Below are positions 1-5,234 of a stretch of DNA of 5,427 nt, piece after piece. The translations under genes were made by a program, and so were the position numbers. The stretch's first letter is position 1. Every line of letters begins with the position of its first letter. This DNA is from Bacteroidales bacterium (GTDB taxonomy: Bacteria; Bacteroidota; Bacteroidia; Bacteroidales; Bacteroidaceae), in contig SFJN01000213.1 in assembly GCA_004555055.1 (NCBI GenBank), positions 1-5,427 of the forward strand, in the 5' to 3' direction. The notes below the pieces were generated by a model. The model did not search any database, had not been told where the DNA came from, and saw nothing but the letters and a program-made list of their open reading frames with translations.

Positions 1-16
1 ATTCGGGGCCAAACAC

Positions 17-95
17 TGCCAAAAGGTGTAGGATTCGATGCTTTTCCACGATAAATAATGCATAATCAGATGCAGAAATGCATTGATTTTTGGCA
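17..95. repeat. Nested inverted repeats near the left edge
   Basis: TGCCAAAA at 17-24 is the exact reverse complement of TTTTGGCA at 88-95. Inside that pair, AATGCAT at 57-63 pairs with ATGCATT at 78-84. The outer loop is long, so a single stable hairpin is uncertain. The inner pair could form a seven-base stem, or the two ATGCAT palindromes could be binding sites. No U-rich tract follows, so this is not an obvious terminator. Function is unknown. Confidence 0.35.
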
Positions 96-596
96 AAAAG
101 CACAAGGGAACTGCACGATTCCGAACAGTTTTCATCACTGTTTCGGGAATACTACCCCTCAGACAATCTCGTCGGGAAGGTCCGGGAAGAATCCGGAAAG
201 ACCGTAAGGCTACCAACGCTATATGCTCTTCCGGACAAAGCGGCAGAACGAGGTGACAAAAGCGTCAGAGGTTGTCAGTTAACGAAATGCAACGAATCTT
301 AACCGGTGTAAGAATTCCGGCATCTGCGGAAAAAACAGTGCAAAATGTCTTAAAAAACGAAGGGGGGACGTGCCATCCGGCATCCCATTTGCACTTTACC
401 CTGAGTGTCGGACGGAAGGCCGAAGGGACAAGGCAAAGCACAGGCGATGCACCCCCGAGGCCGAAGCCACAAAACACTGGAAGGAGGTCCGAACCACTTC
501 GGGCAAAACTTCAGACAAAACCGCATAACATACTCTATAACAGAGAATTGGTTAGGCGAAATATATCACAAGGACTTCAAAAACTTACTCCCATGT

Positions 597-618
597 AATG
601 CAATGGAACGTCTGCATT
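597..618. promoter_or_regulatory. Inverted repeat upstream of hsp20
   Basis: AATGCA at 597-602 and TGCATT at 613-618 form a six-base inverted repeat with a ten-base spacer, about 70 bases before the hsp20 start. The position would suit an operator or a leader hairpin. It does not match the CIRCE heat-shock operator (TTAGCACTC-N9-GAGTGCTAA). I could not find a good Bacteroidetes TAnnTTTG promoter word beside it. This is a weak candidate that rests on symmetry and position only. Confidence 0.2.
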
Positions 619-687
619 GATTGCGACACATTCACTCTTAACAAGAAATCCAAAATAAAACAATCACCCTTAAAAATTTATACCATT

Positions 688-1137
688 ATGTTGATTCCTA
701 CCATTTATACCGGTCGCCAGAATGGCTGGCTCCCCTCGCTCTTCAGCGAACTCTTCGACAACAACAGTCTGTTGAACTCCACCACGTTCGGCACTTCGCC
801 TGCCATCAACGTCTCGGAAGACAGCAAAGGCTACAAGGTTGAGGTGGCCGCTCCGGGCATGACGAAGGACGACTTCGCAGTCTCCCTTGCACCCGACGAC
901 ACGCTCATCATCTCCATGGAGAAGAAGACCGGCGATGTCCCCGAAAAGGGCGAAGAGAAGAAGTATCTCCGTCGCGAATTCTCCTACAGCAAGTTCGAAC
1001 AGCGTCTCTCGCTCCCCGATGGTGCCGACCGCGAGCACATCGATGCCTCGATGTCCGACGGCGTGCTCACCATCAGCATCCCCAAACTTCCCGTTGAGGA
1101 GAAGTGCGAAACCACACGCTGCATCGAAATCAGATAA
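688..1137 (+). CDS. Hsp20/alpha-crystallin small heat-shock protein
   Basis: This encodes a 149-residue small heat-shock protein, an ATP-independent cytoplasmic holdase that binds unfolding proteins until Hsp70-type chaperones refold them. The N-terminus (MLIPTIYTGRQNGWLPSLF) and the Asn/Ser-rich arm are typical of Bacteroidetes Hsp20. The alpha-crystallin domain runs from about residue 38 to 135: INVSEDSKGYKVEVAAPGM, a LIISMEKK strand, and the late GVLTISIPKLP strand. The last residues, CIEIR, contain the C-terminal I-x-I motif that docks into neighbouring subunits in oligomers. An in-frame open stretch reaches back to 598, but the ATG at 688 gives the family's usual start and length; the upstream part translates to Lys/Ser-rich sequence. 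There is no clear Shine-Dalgarno, as is normal in this phylum. The gene is alone on its strand and converges on the endonuclease gene. Confidence 0.93.
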   Translation: MLIPTIYTGRQNGWLPSLFSELFDNNSLLNSTTFGTSPAINVSEDSKGYKVEVAAPGMTKDDFAVSLAPDDTLIISMEKKTGDVPEKGEEKKYLRREFSYSKFEQRLSLPDGADREHIDASMSDGVLTISIPKLPVEEKCETTRCIEIR

Positions 1138-1232
1138 GGCCCAGAGGCCGGAACGGCAGGCATTCCAGATTGCCGACGTCCGCACCGGCACCTGAATCCT
1201 AAAGGCCAGGACATTCTGAAAGACGAAACGAA

Positions 1233-1274
1233 GGACGGCTCACCCACCCGGCAAATCCGGGGAGTGAGCCGTCC
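1233..1274. terminator. Bidirectional hairpin between convergent genes
   Basis: GGACGGCTCAC (1233-1243) pairs perfectly with GTGAGCCGTCC (1264-1274). Inside it, CCCGG (1247-1251) pairs with CCGGG (1257-1261) around a CAAAT loop, giving a 16-pair GC-rich stem with a small internal loop (CCA/GA). It lies 95 bases after hsp20 and 78 bases beyond the endonuclease stop, so it can serve either transcript. Neither side carries a run of Ts, only GTTGTTGTGT on the plus side. It is a probable structural terminator or 3' end stabiliser rather than a classic intrinsic terminator. Confidence 0.6.
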
Positions 1275-1300
1275 GTTGTTGTGTGATGATGCAGCGTTCC

Positions 1301-1332
1301 GGCAGCGAGAAGATGGATTTTCCATCCCTGCC
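1301..1332. terminator. Small second hairpin after the endonuclease gene
   Basis: GATGGA (1312-1317) pairs with TCCATC (1321-1326) around a TTT loop, and GGCAG (1301-1305) pairs with CTGCC (1328-1332) outside it, with an unpaired stretch on one side. It begins about 20 bases past the endonuclease stop on the minus strand. It may be part of the 3' end of that transcript together with the larger hairpin further on. No T tract follows it. Confidence 0.3.
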
Positions 1333-1352
1333 CCGACGAAGCCAGCAACGGT

Positions 1353-2369
1353 TCAGTCCGTCACCTTCTTTCCGTTTTCAATACGGATGCCGGCGTGATG
1401 CTGGCGTCTGATGCGGCGGCCCTGCAGGTCGTAGACCGGGGCATCGGCACCTGAAGGTACGGCCACCGGCCCGTCGATGCCTACAATGGTAGCGGGATCC
1501 TTGTATTCGGCGGCATCGAAAGGCACATTCTGACATTCGCCCCAGACGTACTGTTCGAGTCCGGGGTAGTCGATGTAGGGATTGCGGTTGTGCTGGATGC
1601 CGTATACGGCCTCGTTGCGGTCGCGTTCCTTGTCGCTCACGGGGTCGTCCTCCGCCCATTGCAGGAGCATGTCGAGGGCCCAGGCCTTGAATCCGGGCCA
1701 TGCGTTTCCGGCAAGCATGATGCCGCCTTCGCTCTCCGCCCACCCGGCAAAACTGCTCTCGTAGGCGGTGGCCATATAGAAATAGGTGCGTGCAAAGTCG
1801 CCCTTGTATTCGTCGGCAGGTTCAAACACCGTACCGCCGTATCCGGCAATGGCCGAAGGCCCCACCTTGCTGAACCCCTTTGCACTCTGTTTCGTGGCGC
1901 TCTTCACCTCGCCGAAGGGGAGGTTTCCGCGCATGCCGTTCACATAGCCGTCGGTGGGATAGAGGTGGAAGAGGTCGGTGTATGCCGGAATTCCTGAACT
2001 GCCGCCCCACCAGCTTTTCGGGAACGAATGCTCACGGTTGTACTTGTCGCCCTCGGCCTTGAAGTTTCCGGCCTGGTCGTCGCCGAAGGTGAAGTTGGTG
2101 ATGCAGCTGTACATGTCCCAGACCTTTCCGTCCGGGCGGCAGTCCGTTTCGCGGAAATCGACCCAAAGGTTGGCATAGGAACGTACGGTATGGTCGCTGA
2201 CGATGTGCGCGAGGGCGGTCTTCAGAGCCGCACCCTTTTCGCCGGTGGCAGAGGCATAGTATGTGGCCTGCTGCGCCCAAAGGCTGCAAGGCAGGCAAAG
2301 CGCCACAGCACAGAGGGCCCGGCGGAGCAGACGCCCAAGGGCTGTGGCAGGAGTGATGTAGTTGTCCAT
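1353..2369 (-). CDS. Secreted endonuclease I family nuclease
   Basis: This encodes a 338-residue nuclease of the EndoI family (His-Me finger fold), which cuts DNA, and sometimes RNA, nonspecifically outside the cytoplasm. Residues 1-34 look like a signal peptide: Arg-rich RLLRR, then hydrophobic ALCAVALCLPCSLWA before AQQ. The catalytic core shows NREHSFPKSWWGG (about 111-123), with the active-site His, followed by DLFHLYPTDGYVN and RGNLPFGEV (about 132-155), with the family's metal-binding and structural Asn residues. A later segment has YGIQHNRNPYIDYP. The last 27 or so residues, with VYDLQGRRI and GIRIENGKKV, resemble tails common on exported Bacteroidetes proteins and may be a type IX-like sorting signal; that is an inference. 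The ATG at 2420 would add 17 residues before the signal peptide; 2369 was chosen because it puts the signal peptide at the N-terminus. The gene follows pyrF on the same strand and is probably co-transcribed. Confidence 0.9.
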   Translation of the reverse strand: MDNYITPATALGRLLRRALCAVALCLPCSLWAQQATYYASATGEKGAALKTALAHIVSDHTVRSYANLWVDFRETDCRPDGKVWDMYSCITNFTFGDDQAGNFKAEGDKYNREHSFPKSWWGGSSGIPAYTDLFHLYPTDGYVNGMRGNLPFGEVKSATKQSAKGFSKVGPSAIAGYGGTVFEPADEYKGDFARTYFYMATAYESSFAGWAESEGGIMLAGNAWPGFKAWALDMLLQWAEDDPVSDKERDRNEAVYGIQHNRNPYIDYPGLEQYVWGECQNVPFDAAEYKDPATIVGIDGPVAVPSGADAPVYDLQGRRIRRQHHAGIRIENGKKVTD

Positions 2370-2426
2370 TCTTGAGGAGTCATGCAGCTTCGGCGAAAAC
2401 CTTCTCCCCTTGGCTGCCATAGGGTT

Positions 2427-3254
2427 TCACCGTACTTTGGCAAGTTCCTTCGCCATCTGCTGCTGCAGTTCGCGGGCCTTCTCACCGGCCACCTCGGCAA
2501 AGCGTTCGGTCTGGTCGGCATAGATGATGCCGCGCGAGGAGTTGACGAGCAGTCCGCAGTCCTTGGTCATGCCATAGCGGCACACCTCCTCGAGGCTGCC
2601 ACCCTGGGCTCCGACGCCAGGAACGAGGAGGAAATGCTGGGGTACAATCTTGCGGATGTCCTCGAAGAGCTTGCCCTGCGTGGCACCCACCACGTACATC
2701 ATCTTCTCGTCGTCGGCCCACTGCTGGCTTACGCGCAGCACTTTCTCAAACAGACGTTCGCCGTCCTCGCGGCTTTCGGTGAGCTGGAAGTCGTTGCTGC
2801 CCTTGTTGCTGGTGAGCGCAAGGAGGATGACCCACTTGCCGTCGTAGGGAAGGAAGGGCGTCACGCTGTCTTCGCCCATATAGGGGGCCACAGTGAGCGA
2901 GTCAACCTGGCTTTCCTCGAAGAAGCAACGGGCGTACATGGCACTGGTGTTGCCGATGTCGCCGCGTTTGGCATCGGCGATGACGAACTGGTCGGGATAG
3001 TTCTCCTTGATGTATGCCACGGTCTTCTCGAATGCCTGCCAGCCCTTCAGGCCGAAACACTCGTAGAAGGCGAGGTTGGGTTTGTACGCCACACAGTAGG
3101 GGGCGGTGGCATCGATGATGGCCTTGTTGAAGGCGAAGATGGGGTCTTCCTCCTGGAGCAGATGCTGGGGAATCTTCTTCAGGTCGGTATCCAGACCCAC
3201 GCAGAGGAACGACTCCTTGCGGAAGATGTTCGCTACGATTTCTCTCTTTGTCAT
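2427..3254 (-). CDS. pyrF: Orotidine 5'-phosphate decarboxylase (PyrF)
   Basis: The enzyme converts orotidine 5'-phosphate to UMP, the last step of de novo pyrimidine synthesis, in the cytoplasm. The 275-residue product matches the longer PyrF subfamily found in Bacteroidetes, mycobacteria and others, rather than the 230-240-residue E. coli type. Visible motifs in order are LCVGLDTDL near residue 18 (substrate loop), [11 protein letters not shown], the catalytic [13 protein letters not shown] with its Asp-x-Lys-x-x-Asp charges, [27 protein letters not shown] and the phosphate-binding [10 protein letters not shown]. The frame is open to an ATG at 3290, but that would add only [12 protein letters not shown] across the promoter region. 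The ATG at 3254 gives the usual MTKREIV-type start. The stop lies 57 bases before the endonuclease start, with no hairpin between, suggesting one transcript. The gene is divergent from the glutamine synthetase gene. Confidence 0.96.
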   Translation of the reverse strand: MTKREIVANIFRKESFLCVGLDTDLKKIPQHLLQEEDPIFAFNKAIIDATAPYCVAYKPNLAFYECFGLKGWQAFEKTVAYIKENYPDQFVIADAKRGDIGNTSAMYARCFFEESQVDSLTVAPYMGEDSVTPFLPYDGKWVILLALTSNKGSNDFQLTESREDGERLFEKVLRVSQQWADDEKMMYVVGATQGKLFEDIRKIVPQHFLLVPGVGAQGGSLEEVCRYGMTKDCGLLVNSSRGIIYADQTERFAEVAGEKARELQQQMAKELAKVR

Positions 3255-3287
3255 AAGATATATGGGATGTGAATGGTTTTTCGGGGG

Positions 3288-3329
3288 CAAAATTACGAAA
3301 TATTATCCTTTTTGTTTGAGCGATACAAA
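3288..3329 (-). promoter_or_regulatory. Candidate pyrF promoter
   Basis: On the minus strand a perfect Bacteroidetes -7 word, TAATTTTG, lies at 3295 down to 3288, about 34 bases before the pyrF ATG. The nearest upstream TTTG (3329-3326) is 30 bases away, longer than the usual 19-21 or so. That TTTG instead stands 20 bases from a weaker TAATATTT (3305-3298). One of the two is probably the real -7 element. The region is AT-rich against GC-rich coding flanks, as expected for a promoter. Confidence 0.5.
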
Positions 3330-3347
3330 AACTATTTGGTAATTTTG
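3315..3347 (+). promoter_or_regulatory. Promoter of the glutamine synthetase gene
   Basis: TTTG at 3315-3318 and TAATTTTG at 3340-3347 are separated by 21 bases, close to the Bacteroidetes primary sigma factor consensus (-33 TTTG, -7 TAnnTTTG). The predicted transcription start near 3352-3355 leaves a leader of about 50 bases before the ATG at 3401. The -7 word is the exact mirror of CAAAATTA at 3288-3295, used by the divergent pyrF side. Confidence 0.65.
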
Positions 3348-3400
3348 TCCACGAAAAACACCAATCACTACCTACCAACCTCTATTTTACAGAATGAATC

Positions 3401-4045
3401 ATGGATTATAGTATTTCTATGAATCCCAATCCGCTGGTACAGTACCTGCGGAAACTTCCCCATGAATTTACGCGTGAAGACATCGTGCGCTACTGCCGCG
3501 AGACCGGTGTGCGCTACCTCAACTTCCACTATTGCGGTTGGGGCGGCCGCCTGAAGACGCTGAACTTCGTCATCCTCGACGAGGACCATCTCCGCACCGT
3601 GCTCGAAGCCGGCGAACGTGTGGACGGCTCGAGCCTCTTCCCCTTCGTCGAGGCCGGACGCAGCGACCTCTACGTGGTGCCGCGCTATCACACCGCATTC
3701 CTCAACCCCTTCGCCGAAGAGCCCACGCTCGACATCCTCTGCGCCTTCTTCGACCGCGAGGGACAACCCTTTGCCAGCTCGCCCCAGCACATCCTCCACA
3801 AGGCAAGCGAAGCCTTCTGCAGACGATGGGCGAACTCGAATACTACGTCATCGCACCTGCCGAAGAACTCTATCAAGTGGCCGACCAGCGCGGATATCAC
3901 GAGTCGGAGCCCTTCAACAAGTTCACGCAGTTCCGCGTGGAGGCCATGGGCATGCTCGCCCGCTGCGGCGCACGCATCAAATACGGGCATTCCGAGGTGG
4001 GCAACTTCACCGCCGACGGCAAGGTATACGAGCAGAACGAGATAG
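3401..4045 (+). CDS. Glutamine synthetase N-terminal fragment
   Basis: This is the product if translation starts at 3401 and runs through the frameshift: 214 residues. The first 139 are genuine glutamine synthetase N-terminal (beta-grasp) sequence, ending at HKASEAF. The remaining 75, beginning CRRWANSNTT, come from the wrong frame, are Ser/Arg/Pro-rich and resemble nothing. In the dodecameric enzyme this domain contributes to the active site of the neighbouring subunit and is not catalytic alone, so this product is expected to be inactive. It shares the promoter at 3315-3347. Confidence 0.6.
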   Translation: MDYSISMNPNPLVQYLRKLPHEFTREDIVRYCRETGVRYLNFHYCGWGGRLKTLNFVILDEDHLRTVLEAGERVDGSSLFPFVEAGRSDLYVVPRYHTAFLNPFAEEPTLDILCAFFDREGQPFASSPQHILHKASEAFCRRWANSNTTSSHLPKNSIKWPTSADITSRSPSTSSRSSAWRPWACSPAAAHASNTGIPRWATSPPTARYTSRTR

Positions 4046-4887
4046 AATTCCTCCCCGTGGACATCGAGGATGCCGCCGACCAGCTTGTGATTGCAAAATG
4101 GGTGATGCGCCAGCTTGCCTACACCTACGGCCTGGAACTCACCTTCGCCCCGAAGATTACCGTCGGCAAGGCCGGAAGCGGCATGCACGTACACTGCCGC
4201 CTGATGCGCGATGGGGAGAGCGCAATGCTCTGCAACGGACAGCTTACGGACGAGGCACGCCGCGCCATCGCCGGATTCATGATGGCAGGAACCTCGCTTC
4301 CCGCATTCGGAAATCCACATCCCCTCTCCTTCATGCGCCTGGTGCCGCACCAGGAGGCTCCCACCTCGCTCTGCTGGTCGTTCAGCAACCGCTCCGCCCT
4401 CGTCCGCGTTCCCCTCGGATGGACGGCACCCATGGACATGGCGCACACCGCGAACCCTGCCGAGGAGCCCTCGCTCCGCGACTTCTCCGTGAAGCAGACC
4501 TTCGAATGGCGTGCCAGCGATGCCTTCGCCGACACCTACCTGCTCATGGCGGCTCTCTGCTGCGCCGCACGCCACGGCCTTGAAGCGCCCGAAGCCCTGG
4601 AGGTGGCACAGCGCACATTCGTGGAACTCGGCGTGAACATCCACGACCGCAGCAACAAGCAACTCCAGGAGTCGCTCGAACAGCTTCCCGCAAGCTGTGC
4701 CGAAGCGGCCGATGAACTGGAGAAGGACCGTACCATCTACACCGCAGAAGGCGTATTCTCCGACAGCATCATCGACTACACCATACGCTACCTCAAGTCG
4801 TTCGACGAGGACTGCCTGCGCCAGTGCATGGCCGGCGACGGTGAGGCTCTGAAGCAGATGGTGCGCGAAAGCATCAACAACGGCTAA
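3826..4887 (+). CDS. Glutamine synthetase catalytic-domain fragment
   Basis: This is the downstream part, in a different frame from the first. An ATG at 3826 (MGELEYYVIAP) sits nine bases after the frame switch and would give 353 residues covering nearly the whole catalytic domain. The frame is open further upstream to 3532, but that stretch is Arg/Pro-rich out-of-frame translation of the N-terminal domain. The Glu pair of GELEYYV, the GSGMHVH nucleotide site and NRSALVRVP are all present. Lacking the beta-grasp domain, it is unlikely to form a working enzyme alone. Whether it is translated is unknown; there is no evident ribosome-binding site. Confidence 0.5.
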   Translation: MGELEYYVIAPAEELYQVADQRGYHESEPFNKFTQFRVEAMGMLARCGARIKYGHSEVGNFTADGKVYEQNEIEFLPVDIEDAADQLVIAKWVMRQLAYTYGLELTFAPKITVGKAGSGMHVHCRLMRDGESAMLCNGQLTDEARRAIAGFMMAGTSLPAFGNPHPLSFMRLVPHQEAPTSLCWSFSNRSALVRVPLGWTAPMDMAHTANPAEEPSLRDFSVKQTFEWRASDAFADTYLLMAALCCAARHGLEAPEALEVAQRTFVELGVNIHDRSNKQLQESLEQLPASCAEAADELEKDRTIYTAEGVFSDSIIDYTIRYLKSFDEDCLRQCMAGDGEALKQMVRESINNG

Positions 4888-4961
4888 TCCGTTCCTGCAG
4901 CCTACAAAATAACTCCGCCTGACAGACGGATGCCGCGCGACGGTTACAACACATCGCTATC

Positions 4962-5014
4962 GGGGGGACATCCCTGCCACACCATCGGCAGGAATGTCCC
5001 CCCCCCTTTTTGTT
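4962..5014 (+). terminator. Intrinsic terminator after glutamine synthetase
   Basis: GGGGGGACAT (4962-4971) pairs with ATGTCCCCCC (4994-5003), and after one C/A mismatch CCTGCC (4973-4978) pairs with GGCAGG (4987-4992) around an eight-base loop. CCC and then TTTTTGTTT (5007-5014) follow directly. This is a strong rho-independent terminator for the plus strand, 75 bases past the gene's stop. Its integrity suggests that the transcription unit is still orderly despite the frameshift. Confidence 0.9.
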
Positions 5015-5123
5015 TCCGTACCCCGCCAGCAGGTGCTCCATTCCTCCACGCAACTTTTGCCAAGCCTCCCCCACCCTTTTGTGGCAATGCAGTGCGTCAC
5101 ACCCGTCTTTTCAAATTACACTG

Positions 5124-5164
5124 CAAAATAAACAAAGGCCTCCGCCAAGTGGTGGCAGAGGTCT
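5124..5164 (-). terminator. Intrinsic terminator for the dnaE fragment
   Basis: AGGCCTCCGCCA (5136-5147) pairs with TGGCAGAGGTCT (5153-5164) around an AGTGG loop, with one C/A mismatch and one position that needs a G-U wobble on one strand. Read on the minus strand, the stem is followed by TTTGTTTATTTT (5135 down to 5124), a good T-rich tail. It lies about 70 bases past the dnaE-fragment stop, so that reading frame has a proper transcript end. Confidence 0.75.
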
Positions 5165-5195
5165 AAGAAAAGTTCATTATCAAATGAAATTTTGT

Positions 5196-5224
5196 GGAAA
5201 TGCCAAATAATTATTGGCATTTCC
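5196..5224. repeat. Perfect 11-bp hairpin beside the dnaE stop
   Basis: GGAAATGCCAA (5196-5206) and TTGGCATTTCC (5214-5224) are perfect inverted repeats with a seven-base AT loop. The hairpin begins ten bases past the dnaE-fragment stop on the minus strand. No long T tract follows on either strand. It could be a first-stage terminator or an mRNA 3' end stabiliser placed before the stronger terminator at 5124-5164, or a remnant of a rearrangement point. Confidence 0.6.
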
Positions 5225-5234
5225 TATGATGAAA

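Larger units (their letters stand above)
1..687. other. Gene-poor region upstream of hsp20
   Basis: I find no convincing gene here. The frames that stay open are short, begin at weak starts, and give arginine-, lysine- and serine-rich translations with no recognisable fold. A frame open from the left edge to a TAA at 52-54 (ending ...VGFDAFPR) could be the tail of a gene lying outside the window, but 17 codons cannot be identified. The stretch has several short repeats: an inverted TGCCAAAA/TTTTGGCA (17-24, 88-95) enclosing AATGCAT/AATGCATT (57-63, 77-84), a direct TCCGGCATC (315-323 and about 375-383), a direct GGCCGAAG (418-425, 459-466) and a CCGAA-CCAC-TTCGG hairpin (489-502). I looked for hallmark stretches of tmRNA, RNase P RNA and SRP RNA and saw none. 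It may be a long leader, a decayed gene or simple spacer. Confidence 0.5.
3401..4887 (+). pseudogene. glnA: Glutamine synthetase, frameshifted (type I-like)
   Basis: Glutamine synthetase joins ammonia to glutamate using ATP and is central to nitrogen assimilation in the cytoplasm. Two frames together encode about 495 residues of a Bacteroidetes GSI-like enzyme. Codons 1-139 (3401-3817) give the beta-grasp domain with GRLKTLNFVI and GERVDGSSLF. After a switch of frame at about 3817, bases up to 4887 give the catalytic domain: GELEYYV (metal-binding Glu pair), IKYGHSEVGNF...EQNEIEFLP, the ATP-site KITVGKAGSGMHVH, FMRLVPHQEAP with NRSALVRVP, and FEWRASDAFADTYL. All expected catalytic motifs remain, so the gene looks recently broken or mis-sequenced rather than decayed. 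Close relatives, from memory, carry about seven extra residues between HKASEAF and LQTMGELEYYV, so the lesion is probably a deletion of about 22 bases. ATG 3401 was preferred to 3419 because relatives have a similar short pre-sequence before MNPN. Confidence 0.85.
4888..5234. other. Convergent intergenic region with terminators only
   Basis: These 347 bases separate the glutamine synthetase stop from the dnaE fragment stop. They hold the plus-strand terminator (4962-5014), a minus-strand terminator (5124-5164) and a hairpin at the dnaE end (5196-5224). Bases 5015-5120 hold nothing I recognise beyond a weak TTGCCA/TGGCAA pair. GC content drops steadily to the right. I see no small gene, tRNA, IS end or attachment site. 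Confidence 0.6.

Noticed and set aside
160..240. Possible RNase P or SRP RNA, suggested by GGTCCGGGAAGAATCCGG-like sequence
   Set aside because: The conserved cores of those RNAs are absent, and only a short imperfect stem (GGTCCGG/CCG...GACC) can be drawn.
597..618. CIRCE-type heat-shock operator before hsp20
   Set aside because: The symmetry is present but the sequence does not match TTAGCACTC-N9-GAGTGCTAA. Kept only as a weak unassigned inverted repeat.
272..620. Two overlapping plus-strand open frames upstream of hsp20 (108 and 71 codons)
   Set aside because: Both are rich in basic and polar residues, overlap each other, and have no recognisable motif or clear start signal. They are more likely chance frames.
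670..1191. Minus-strand open frame opposite hsp20
   Set aside because: The Hsp20 reading on the plus strand is secure, and the antisense translation has no identifiable domain.
2382..3272. Long plus-strand open frame opposite pyrF
   Set aside because: It is antisense to an unmistakable PyrF with all motifs. Its Leu/Val/Gly/His-rich translation matches no family I know.
3790..3840. Programmed ribosomal frameshifting in glutamine synthetase
   Set aside because: There is no slippery heptamer or downstream pseudoknot that I can see. The apparent loss of about seven family residues fits a deletion better than recoding.
3688..4662. Long minus-strand open frame opposite the glutamine synthetase gene
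   Set aside because: The plus strand has clear family motifs throughout. The antisense frame has no recognisable domain and is explained by the GC-rich codon pattern.
4887..4931. ATCCGT/ACGGAT inverted repeat after the glutamine synthetase stop
   Set aside because: Six bases with a 33-base loop is not convincing, and a far stronger terminator lies just downstream.
5196..5224. IS terminal inverted repeat or attachment site at the dnaE truncation
   Set aside because: The arms face each other across only seven bases, so this is a hairpin rather than element ends. No transposase, integrase or target duplication is visible.
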